From Diogma glabrata (lineage: Eukaryota; Arthropoda; Insecta; Diptera; Cylindrotomidae): 64,000 bases of DNA. Of the stretch, positions 32,601-43,115 are shown piece by piece. The notes below the pieces were generated by a model. That model was not told the DNA's origin and did not search any database. It saw only the letters and a list, made by a program, of their open reading frames with translations. Within the stretch, counting starts at the first letter, position 1. Each line of letters starts with the position of its first letter. The stretch spans positions 383,261,711 to 383,325,710 of the forward strand of contig OY856187.1 in the NCBI GenBank assembly GCA_963693315.1, given 5' to 3'. The translations under genes and the position numbers were made by a program.

Positions 32601-33290
32601 TGGTTTTAAATGATGTTTTTACCCCTTAACATTCCCACCCCTTTAATAAATATAGTTATGAGTGTCTGCCACTTTTCTATATTTTTCATTTAAAACCTCC
32701 TCAATTTTCTATCATTCCAAATATATTTCAAGATTTTCGATGAAGTAGGGTCGGAGTTAATCGGGGCAATAAAACATCCCGAAAACGTCATTTTTCAAAA
32801 TTATACAAAAAATGGTGAGGTGTAAAATTCAAAAATATATTTTTAAATAATGCTGTAATGAAGCCCTTTCATATGATACCCTACTCGTCTCGCTAAAAAA
32901 ATGTATGTTTTCAAAGGCTTTACATCGTACCTCCTTAAAACAAACGAACACAACTTTATTTATTTTTTAACCCGCCATCTTGTGTGGATAGGCTAGTTTT
33001 ATAAGCACCTCAAATTTTAAGTTCATCGGATTAATGGTTCACGAGATAATCGAAATAATGTGAAAAACACGTTGTACTCTCACCAATAGTGTTCCGTATA
33101 AAAAACGGAGCCCTAAAAATACTTGTACTTTAACAAAGAGTTATGTTTGATATACATCGCTGCCCAAAACTAAAAACCATGTCCCCGTAAAAGTTGTTTG
33201 CCGAAAACTATATCAAAATCCTTAAGCCAGGCCGAAGTTTTGATATCTCAGAGCTGTGAGATTTCAGCTCCTTCATATTTTATTATTCAA

Positions 33291-35841
33291 ATTGCAATTC
33301 TAAACTAACTTTAACATTTTCTAAATATTAAAAAAATAAATTTCAATAAAATTACATAAAATTAAAATTTGTAAATTACTGAAAAATCAAAAAAACTTCT
33401 TATCAAAAACTACCGTTCATTAAAAATGAAAAGCTATCTTACCTCAATAAAATTACTTCTCGGATAGAAAGGTGTAGAAGTAAAATTATTTCCATTCTAT
33501 AATTTTCGTTTTTCAATAAACAATTCTAATTTTCTGAATAAAAACAATTTTCTCAGAGGAATACATAATCGTTTCAGCATCTACATCTTGTTTTTATGTG
33601 AAAACAGAAGTAAACAAAAAAATTTGTACACACAAACTTTTAGATTAGACCCTCATTTTTATCAAATCATCTTTAGAGGATATTGATTCTTAAAGGTAGC
33701 AAAAAACGAAAAAAAAAAAAAACAAATAAATGTTTCTTTTTGTCATTTTTCCTATAAAAAGATAAATATCTACCCTTTTCGTTCGGAAATTTTCTATACC
33801 TACCTGGTGAAAATATCATGTAATTTAATTTTACATTTCACCTGTGAAGTGTCATTTAAGTGTAAACTTTTTCTTTTTAGTTCAGAAAAAAAAATTGTGT
33901 TATGATAAGGAAGTGTTTTTCGATTTGTTTGAAAAATAAATCAAAATTTTAGATCAAGATTGTTTAAGTTAGATTTTGATGGACAAATAGTATTTGGGTT
34001 GGGAATCAGTAATTATAGGTTTGTTAAAATTTGATCGACATTTATGAAAGTTAGGGTGAGGAGAGATATCGATTTTATGTTAAACCCAGCCCTAGGTTAA
34101 AATTTGATACGCAAACTTTTACATCTGAATTAATATCCATCAACCCATTAGAAACCCATCGCTTCATAAATACAAAACAACTTCATATCAATACAAATAA
34201 CGTAAACATTTGCTTGGCACTTAATGGTTGACTTTTCATAAATACATGCAAGACAATACATGCAAGACTTTTCATAAATACATTTGCTAGACACAAAATG
34301 GTTAAAAATAGTTAGCGGAAGGGGAAGGAAATTATACCTAAAGTTATATTTTTCTTCACAATAATTCAAAAACTATGCACTGCAAATTGTAAAAATGTAA
34401 TTGCAATGTTCCCTAATTTAAGTAAGTCAAATGAAATCCAACTTGACAGACAAAATGGTGGTAAATATTTTCAAAATTGTTAGACCCATATGTAAAACAT
34501 TGTTAGAGTTTTTGTGAGTTTTTCAGCTAGAGCAAAGAATTGAGACCAGACTGCTTAGATTCTAAGTTCTGACTTACATAAACAAGCGCATTGAAAAATG
34601 TTTCAGTTTTTGAATAATTTGACCACATTTTGTATTGCTTGTAAACGGTTTCTAAATTCTGAATTTTTGTTTTGTTCCGTATATGTTTCATAAAGGAACG
34701 TAGGCTGTCAACATGTGTCCTTGACTTATATTCATTTCATCAATTCGCACAATTTTGTGATCGAACTTCACTTGAAGACCTAATTTAATCAATTAGTTTT
34801 ATATGAGTCCATAATTTTACCACTAGCCCACTAACACACAACACGCTACCACTAGACCACTCAACACAGAACACACAATTTCTGAGCTTATTTATCCTAA
34901 TTTCAGATTCTGGCAAGTTTTTAACTTTAAAATTTAAGGCAACATTATTTTAAAATGAATTAGTATCTTGTGTTTATTGTAAAAGTTATAGTATTGTTTC
35001 TAATTTGACAACATAAAAAAAATTTTTCTTCCAACCCCACCTTAAACGTTTAATAAATAAAAGGTTTTCCTGCCACTGTACTGTTCGTTTATTTTTTATT
35101 TCATTATGTATTATTTGATTCATCATTCAATATGATATATATAAAGGTTGTGTTGTGTTATATCACTATTTCAATACACCAATTTCTTTAGACAAATACA
35201 CTCTGAAAAATATTCTACATACTTTGATGTAATATTCTACATATTTTGATTTTGTTGTAGAATATGTAGAAAATCATATCAAAATGTCGAAGTCTATACT
35301 GTACTAAAGTTTTTTTTTAATAAAATCAATAAATTGAAAAATTTATTTATAAAATAAAATGTACTAAATCATTTTCCAAATGCCAACATACCATAATTTC
35401 TGCATATAGTTTAATGAAAAGACAAAACAACGACACGCTTTAATCATAATAAATATCAAATTTATATTACTCTATTACTCGTTACCAACGTTTTGAACCA
35501 TTAAGACCTTGTAATGAAGCGAGGTAGGCCATTTAAATTGTCAGGCCGAAAATTATGTCAATTAAGTACGAATTGTTTTATACGTTTACTAGTCGTTAGT
35601 AATTTTATTTTCCTTTTTCTTCTTCCTCGCTGTGACAGCTTCTGCCTAAGTTATTGGCAGGTAGTTTTCTAACACGCTCTTAAGTATCCAGTAGAGTGTG
35701 ATGCTTCCCACAATTGATCTAATATCACGCCTTTGCATACCACAGTTAGCTGTTCCTTTTCAAATGCAGTTGTTTGATAATCAGTTTAGCCGGCTTTGAC
35801 TTTATTTTTCTGAAGAAAGGTGCCAAATAACAGCTCAAAAT
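33291..35841. other. AT-rich region, no gene seen
   Basis: No supportable coding frame or RNA gene. Small features are a short direct repeat with TTCATAAATACAT and ATGCAAGAC (34235-34290), and an imperfect inverted repeat of ATATTCTACATA-type words at 35210-35285. Confidence 0.5.
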
Positions 35842-37140
35842 ATGTTTACAAAAATACAAAGGCTTGTGTGTCTTAGTGCCACAGGTGCTTTCAAAACCAC
35901 GCCAACGTCACCAATGGAGATTCTTCTAAAGCTTTCTCCATTGCACCTACATGTTTTAAATCTGTAGCGGTGTTGAGCGTTCATAGACTGCAGCTCACAG
36001 AAAGGTTTAAGCCAGGCAATCTAACTGGACACCTTAAAATCCTTTCTGAATTACGAGCTGAACTGCATACATACCATATTTCGGATTGTATGCCAAAAAC
36101 AATAGATTACGACAAGCACTTTGATGTCAAGATATTGGCCAGAGATCTTATTAAAAGCTACATACGGTCACTGCCACATAACGCCAGCATCTGGTACACA
36201 GATGGTTCTCGAACCAACATGGGCACGGGAGCAGGAGTGTTTGGTCCTAGAACAAAACAAACGGTTGCCTTAGGCACCACAACAAGCATATTTCAAGCCG
36301 AAATTTTTGCCAATAGCAGTGGTGCTTTGCTATGCGCTGAAAGAAAATACCAAAATATTGAGATATATATTATCTCTGACAGCCAAGCAGCACTCTTGGC
36401 ACTAAAATCTACGCGCTTTGATTCAAAACTGGTATGGGAATGCTACCAAAATCTATTACAAATTTGGTGCAATAACACAGTAACACTTGTGTGGGCACCT
36501 AGCCACACAGGAATACAAGGAAATGCTATGGCTGACGCTTTAGCAAAGCAAGGTGCCAATAAAAAATTTGTTGGACCGGAACCATGCTTGGGAATGGCCA
36601 AGAGTTCGCTCAAAAGCACAATCCAAACAATGGAACAAGAACAAAATGCTAAATTATGGAGAAGCAGAGAGGAACTAGTACACTCCAAGAAGTTTCTAGG
36701 TAACCTCCCTGTTTCACCCTTAAAAACAATCGACTTAAACAGAGAGTCTCTAAGAATTTTAACGTGGTGCGTTACTGGACATGGTCCTTTTAAACCACCA
36801 TCTTAACAAAATAGGCCTTGTTGTTTCCGACAGGTGCAGGTTCTGCTACTCGGACGCGGAAACGATGGAACACGTCATCTGCAGCTGTCCTGAACTCTCT
36901 AGGCACAGATACAACCAACTTGGTCATAGAAGACTAACACTTCCATTACCACAAAGCGTCACTCCAATTGAGCTAATTAATTTTATTAGAAGTCTCAACT
37001 TGGATGACAGAATACAACCAGTAACGGCACAGACGACGACTTACTAATAACAAAATCAGGGTAAGCACAATAGACCTTCAGGTCGCAGTGCTACTTGAAC
37101 TGTAAGTCTCAAGGCCCTCCAATAAAATAAAAAATATGTA
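35842..37140 (+). mobile_element. 5'-truncated LINE with RNase H and C-terminal zinc knuckle
   Basis: The 3' end of a non-LTR element of the RNase H-bearing (I/R1-like) group. It starts in the RT C-terminal region at 35842 (MFTKIQRLVCLSATGAFKTT). It runs through RNase H and a CCHC segment, then ends near the 3' tail AATAAAATAAAAAATATG (37122-37140). Two one-base frameshifts, near 35955 and 36795, break it. It is oriented like the next LINE copy at 37740. Confidence 0.9.
35955..37047 (+). pseudogene. LINE RNase H domain and C-terminal CCHC, frameshifted
   Basis: RNase H would remove the RNA strand during element copying. The frame from about 35955 reads KSVAVLSVHRLQL. Then come IWYTDGSRTNMGTGAGVFG (first Asp), FQAEIFANSSGALL (Glu), IIISDSQAALLAL-type IYIISDSQAALLALKS (Asp), VTLVWAPSHTGIQGNAMADA (His and last Asp) and LAKQGANKKF. 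All four DEDD residues are present. After GHGPF a shift near 36795 passes to NHHLNKIGLVVSDRCRFCYS and ETMEHVICSCPELSRHRY, the zinc knuckle typical of these elements, ending at 37045-37047. Confidence 0.9.
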
Positions 37141-37739
37141 TTCATCATCCATACCTAGAAAATATTATCGTTTTCCTTTGTTTTAATATATAAAACAAAA
37201 CAAAAGAGATGCGAATATGAAAACTGAAAACTCTAATTATCAATAATAATCATCGGTACACCTGACTTTTTGTAACATCAAGGTTATTATGATTATTGTA
37301 TATATACTTGCACTCTATTTATAATGTTTAAATAAGAAAAAAAAATAAAACAAAAAGCATTGTTACATTTAGATATCTCTTCTTTCATTTTTATTATAAT
37401 GAAACGAAATATTATAAATAAAAAAATCGAATATTTCAATACATGAACATAACCAGTTCTTTTTGCTGGTATTCTTAAATGATGCTGGTATTCTAAAATG
37501 CGTTTTGGTTATTGGACACCATCACAGCGACATACACGGACGAAAGTCAAACAGTTCCAACAATCAACAATCAACTATTAAAACATAAGTTTTTTTTTTT
37601 ATTGTATTACTAATTCTTTGATTTTTTTTTTATTTTTGATATTGTTCTCGGACCGGTCCTTTAAATTATTTTTTACTAAAGATTTTTTTCTGGCTAAGAC
37701 CATACTGGTTTTTATACCTATAACTATTCCGGCATAACA
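37141..37739. other. AT-rich spacer between two LINE copies
   Basis: No gene seen. Contains poly-T runs near 37588-37632. Confidence 0.5.
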
Positions 37740-39640
37740 GTATCCTAGATACCGTTATAATAGTACCACAGACCTGGCGAAACATAACGATCATTCCTTC
37801 CCCAAAACCAGAGGCAAATTAACTCTTTCCTCGTACTTTCTAAAGTGTTTGTGGGGTGAATGAACTGGCACTAAGTAATTGGAGTGACTATCTCCAAAAA
37901 TCTTTGCTCTTCTTAACATAGACAAAGTGGGCTTTCGACAAAGCCTCATTTGAGCCACTCCTTGCGAATATAATACGCCTTCAGCTAGACTCAGTAGGTG
38001 GTGAGGGATTCTTGTGTGTTTATTCACACGAAGGATAACACCCCAACCCAAGTCGGCAGGAAACGAGGATGTGCCCAAGCGGTGAACCCCTGATGATAAG
38101 TATAACATGATGGTAAGCCAGCTTCTAATTTAGTTAAATAGTAGAGGACTAAACACATACGACCATGCCGATGATGTTGATATTCTTTTGAAAGGAGACA
38201 GTATCAAACATCTCAGCAGAAAATGCCGAATGGTCTGGATATTACTAACAGTTGGTGTCAGAAGTGCGTTTACAAACAGAACGAAATTAAATAACTTCAC
38301 TTTTCCTTATACTAGTAAAAACACATTAACACTCCAAGAAAGTGTAAAGTATCTTGTGTAATGTATTTCTCAATCCTAAAATCCCCTCCAAAAATCTCAA
38401 TTTCGAGAAAAATCATATAGAAATTAAATACAACTTTTGTCAAAAAAAGGTATTTTATATATAAAAGTCCATAATATATATATATTATGTATATATACAT
38501 TACATATATATATATATTATGTACATATCTTGGTGTTGCTCTCGACAATTTCCTCAACAAAGCTGCTTATGGTGAGACCAAATTCACAAACGCAACTCGA
38601 ATTCTGTGACAGTGCAGAAGATTTTTTGGCGGTAATGCAGGGAAGGATGAATAAAACAGTTGTCAGATTTATTATCAACCTCGCATGGCTCTCGATAACT
38701 TTCGTTGGGATTCCACTTAAAAGATCGAGGAGGTACAAAGGTTTGCTTGCTTAAGTGCTTTTATAACAACACCTACAGCGACTCTTAAGGTGTTGTTCAG
38801 GCTTCCTCCCCTGCACATTTTTGTAAGAATAATGGCTTTAATGGCTACAGAAAAGCTGGAACGCCTGCGCAGTTTCAAGGAATTCTGGAACGCCTGAGCA
38901 TTACACTCGTTTGGCCAACTTTCAACATATTATAATACACAGCACCTCACTGTTCCTGCCTTTAATAGATGGAATACCCACCAAAAATGGTGTTCAACTT
39001 GCGTCTATTTCATAAATGAAGACCTTTGATTGCAATTTCCACTTGGCGAATACTGGACAATTTTGAGACTAAAGTTTTAACCCCAAATGCAGTATCGATG
39101 TAAGAAATGAAGCTTAAGTCATCTAACAAGATCATTAATATGTTTACTGTCAGTCAGGCTGCTCTAAAAGTCCTGCGAAACTATACAATATGAAGTCAAA
39201 AATAATTCAAAAGTGCTTTAAGAGGTTCTTGAATTATTTCGGGCCTAAGAACAAAATATCACTGATATGGACACCAAGGCACAGTTCGGGAACGAAAATT
39301 AGATTTTTAGTTAGCACAGAGCTTCTCAAGTTGGCTCAAAGCCAAGAACCAGCAATTTTTTATCAAAAATTAGGTAAGTTAGGTAGTCAAACAGGTTTTT
39401 TTCGATTCAGTAACTCCCAATAGATAAACACAGAAGGTTGCAAGGTCTCCTAGATGTTCAATCCAAAGGGGAACAGACAAACTAAATGCTTTCTATTAAG
39501 TCTTAGTAGACTAATGGTCGCATAGGTTATCATCATGCCAAGGATGGCACAGTTCGTCACATTGTAGAAGAGTATTTGGCTCTCTTAAGCCTCCATTGCA
39601 TCATGTGTGCATCAAGCTTTCTAAGAATAGAAGATTTCTG
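37740..39640 (+). mobile_element. Heavily decayed LINE (RT plus RNase H), plus strand
   Basis: Joining frames by eye shows VPQTWRNITIIPSPKPEAN near 37770 (RT fingers), RGCAQ near 38065 (the RGCPQGG block) and HADDVDILLKGDSIKHLS near 38163-38215 (the YADD catalytic box, Tyr changed to His). Then come NRTKLNNFTFPYTSKNTLTL, YLGVALDNFLNKAAYGE near 38530 and VQRFACLSAFITTPTATLKV near 38730-38790. Last are the RNase H tail LIWTPRHSSGTKIRF near 39260 and RHIVEEYLALL near 39560. Many stops and shifts are present. An AT dinucleotide expansion (38456-38525) interrupts it. A minus-strand open frame at 37791-38108 is only the shadow of this. Confidence 0.82.
38456..38525. repeat. TA-rich microsatellite inside a LINE relic
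   Basis: TATATATA tracts alternate with TTATGTA and TTACATA. It interrupts the LINE between KYLV and YLGV equivalents. Confidence 0.85.
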
Positions 39641-42498
39641 ACAAGCAAATCATTCAAGGCTATCGTTTTATTTTCTAAAAGATTTTCAGCTATTGAACAT
39701 TAGGAAGACATGGAGGATTTAGCAGTCTACATGTCATACTATGACTATTTGATATAATAATTTTAATATTTTAATAATTATCAAACTATTTTTGTAGCAT
39801 CAACTGAAATTTATAACGATAGTCAAAATCTTTGTTATATGTTCCAAAACTTTTGTCGATTAAACTTAGTTTTAGTTGATACTACAAAATTTATTTTGTT
39901 GAAGTAATAGTGTACAGAAATTTTTGATGTGTCTTGGTAAATTATCTTGTTGATTACTGAGGACGAAACTGCAGTGCTCCACCACCAACATAAATGTTTT
40001 ATACAAGAAGAATATTTATAAAAATGCATAAACATATACGAGTTATAAAACATTAACGGCTGGTGCACGGAAAGCTAACCATGATATCAAAGCAATCAAT
40101 GTATTTTATCATTCTCGTTCTAACTCATCCATTTTGAGTGGACATTAGTTTTATTAACAAAAATGATGGGAAAAAAATTAGAAATTACTTAGAGCAATAA
40201 ACATCAGAACATAATTTTTTTTTCCTCAAACTACTAAATTGACACTGACGTATTCAATCTCATACATCAAGCCAAATATTTTAACAGAGAGAATTCATAG
40301 TAATATAAATTTTATTCTCTGGTGTTCAAGCCAAAAAAAAAACTTTTCTTGTTGATAACTCGTTGAGCAAAAAAAAGGATTAAAAATAAAAAGGAAAACG
40401 TTTTTCTTCCGTTTTTTATATTTATATTCCTTGGTGAGTAATAAAGTAAAAATATGACTGTGGTGGTTTGAATTGACTTTGTTCTAGAATTTTCAAACAA
40501 CTTCTTCCAGGAATTATGATTTGGGTGTAGTTCCCGTTGTTAGTTATTATGATTATTATTTTTTTGTTGTTTTCATATTTTATTTTATTTTAAACGAATG
40601 ATTTACGTGTTTTTATGTAAACGAATTTAATTTTCTATTTTTTGTTTTTCATTTTCACTTTCTGATATTTTTATAATATTTTTTATTACTTTTAAAGGCG
40701 ATAGTTTGGATGATTGAGCAAATCTTCGTTTGTATATTGCTGTTATGCTTTTTTGGCAAAATTAGTATCATCATGAATCGAAGAAATGTGAATGAGGATA
40801 ATGATGTCACGTGAACCTTAGAGAAAATTTCATTTAATTCAAAAATATGTTACAACAGCTAAATATATTTTGAAATTTTTTTTAGAATTTTCCGTTCTTT
40901 ATTTGTAATTATCATAATTTATTACATCTAACCCAGTTTGCAAAATCTTAGAAATTGCTAAATAATAAAAATTTATATCTATTTTTATTTAACTTTAACA
41001 TAGAAGTTTAAAATAATATTTGAACTTTTAATTAGATTCAAAACAAAAATTGAAATTGGTTCATTTGAATTTCTTATTGAAACAAGATAAATTGTTACGA
41101 AAAGTTTTAATTTCAGTTTTGTTTTTTGATTAGTTGCATGATTTTGTGATGGGCGGTGAACCTCCTTGTTTTAGTTTAAAATGAGCTTCGTTCCTAATAA
41201 ACAAAGTTTTTTTATGTCTTAGCATTATTATTAGTGAAAGTTAATTTTGTTATTTCTAACAGGAATTAAAAATTAAATGATGATCTGGAGCTTGATTTTC
41301 ATTTAAAAATTTTGAGGCGTTTTGAACGGACGTTTTGAAAGGATTGCTTTTTAGGAAATTTAGGAGCCTTTACGATTTTAGTTTTTAACATTACATTAAC
41401 GTGTATCCATGTAAATCCATATAAAAAAAATGTGACTTATAGGTATTCAACAACGCAACAAACAGTAAATTCATCCATTCACGTTGTAAAAATGTAACTG
41501 GCATACCATCCACTTATATCACTCCAAGGACGAGTATGATTAAAAGTCAACACAGCATGACATGCTACATCCCCGTTTAATGCAAAATATCACGTAAAAC
41601 GGAGTACAACGTAGTGCTTCCCTTTATCATTCTATAACAGCGATATCTCCCTTATTTAATATCACTTTCAATAATTGACACCAATCATTACTCCTTATTT
41701 TCTGTTTTCTCAAACTTGATATCATTAATTTTTTTATTGCGTTTTTACAACCCAAAACCAACCCTGGATGAAACACTTTATATTGAGCGCGCGTCCCCTA
41801 GAAAATTCAGTGGTATTAGCCCACTGCTAGAAATCACCACTTTTAATCTTGTAGCCAATTAGTAGGTTATTAAAAAAATTTCATAACAAATTCAAGAAAG
41901 ATACACCCAAATACGATACATCTTTTCTTGCAAAATGACATATTATATTATTTCCATTTCGTTCAAAAAAATATAAAACAGACAATCTTCCTCGATCCTA
42001 CTTGTATCGGTCACCTCAGGCATATACCAGCATTCTGAATAAAAAGATTGTAACCTAGTCTTTATAATTTCACTCACACCCATCCCAGCACCCACTGGTT
42101 CTGAAATAATAGAGCTACCCTTATGCAGTCGGCATTCTTGTGAAATTCCTTAGTGTTATTCGGTCATTCAAAAGACTGAAAATTAAGCTAGAGATTTAAA
42201 ATGAATAGCTCTGCGTCAGCCACATAAGCATTGAAAAAAATTGCAGTTTTTATCACCAAATATGCTAGCAGAACAGCTCCGAGAAGCTATTATTTCAAAA
42301 AAGACAGCATGCAACATAAGACATCACTAAAGGTTCTCCACTAAAATACTCTCCATATTTTAATTGTAACATTAACGGAGGATTCATCATTATGTTCTTA
42401 CTTGCTGAAGCTTCTACACTTAAAAAAAATGTTTGCGACGCGAATGCATAGACTGACTTCACTACAGCTCTGGAAACATAGTGTAACCGAGAACTGAA
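39641..42498. other. AT-rich region, no gene seen
   Basis: About 2.9 kb with homopolymer-rich sequence and no motif-bearing frame or RNA gene. A short phrase near 42430-42470 (GCATAGACTGACTTCAC) is shared with 22680-22705. Confidence 0.45.
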
Positions 42499-42519
42499 TA
42501 CGTTGGAACTTCCAACGTA
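42499..42519. repeat. 21-bp perfect palindrome
   Basis: TACGTTGGAA, C, TTCCAACGTA. It lies upstream of a CAC-rich stretch. Function unknown. Confidence 0.85.
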
Positions 42520-42659
42520 TCAGATTAGCAGGTCGCGCACCTAGTAAGGTTTTTTAAAGCCCAAGCTAGCTTCAGCTTGTGGGGACGAGATATTCTCCCT
42601 GCTACTTGGTACAAAATAACTGCATGTGCGCGTTCAACTTGACTACCGGATCAAATGAC

Positions 42660-42915
42660 ACGAAATCAAAATGGAAAAGAAGACTCTGGTGGCCCCACCG
42701 GTCGATGAAGCCGCGACCGTCACATTCAACCCCATACTTTGCCTCATTCACACGCTCACAACCCTCCTACACTCGCACTTACACACCCACATACACGCCC
42801 ACACTTAAGTACATTCATACATACACACCCACATACGCACCCCCCACACACACATCCCCATGCACATATACACACATCCATACCTATCCTTCCACTATTA
42901 ATAAATGCAACATAC
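42660..42915 (+). repeat. CAC/CACA-rich low-complexity stretch before the gap
   Basis: After a short complex segment (KMEKKTLVAPPVDEAATV in one frame) the sequence becomes imperfect CACACC and CATACA repeats up to the gap. Frames that cross the gap are artefacts. Confidence 0.6.
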
Positions 42916-43115
42916 NNNNNNNNNNNNNNNNNNNNNNNNNNNNNNNNNNNNNNNNNNNNNNNNNNNNNNNNNNNNNNNNNNNNNNNNNNNNNNNNNNNNN
43001 NNNNNNNNNNNNNNNNNNNNNNNNNNNNNNNNNNNNNNNNNNNNNNNNNNNNNNNNNNNNNNNNNNNNNNNNNNNNNNNNNNNNNNNNNNNNNNNNNNNN
43101 NNNNNNNNNNNNNNN
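42916..43115. other. Assembly gap, 200 N
   Basis: Exactly 200 undefined bases. The round number suggests a placeholder of unknown true length. The left side is CAC-rich unique sequence and the right side is satellite, so the satellite's left boundary is inside the gap. Confidence 0.98.

Larger units (their letters stand above)
30270..33290 (+). repeat. Composite non-coding repeat R4, plus-strand copy
   Basis: Order of modules: head with ATGTATGTCTGTCTGCCGG, CGATAACTGTATCGGAAGTG and CGTTCATTTTAAGTGAT (30280-30510); tandem units with AAGTGTGTCAAAA (30583-31080); a TTTTGGAATTT-type low-complexity stretch (31080-31290); a 283-289 bp tandem array (31291-32600); a unique part ending GTTCCGTATAAAAAACGGAG (to 33115); then a tail with ACTTTAACAAAGAGTTATG, TCGCTGCCCAAAACTAAAAA and GAGCTGTGAGATTTCAG. 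The head, tandem, low-complexity and tail modules recur inverted at 59265-62125. Open frames in it are not genes. Confidence 0.8.

Noticed and set aside
36443..36688. 81-codon minus-strand frame
   Set aside because: Antisense of the LINE RNase H domain.
37791..38108. 105-codon frame on the minus strand
   Set aside because: The plus strand carries LINE reverse transcriptase blocks here, so the minus frame is a shadow.
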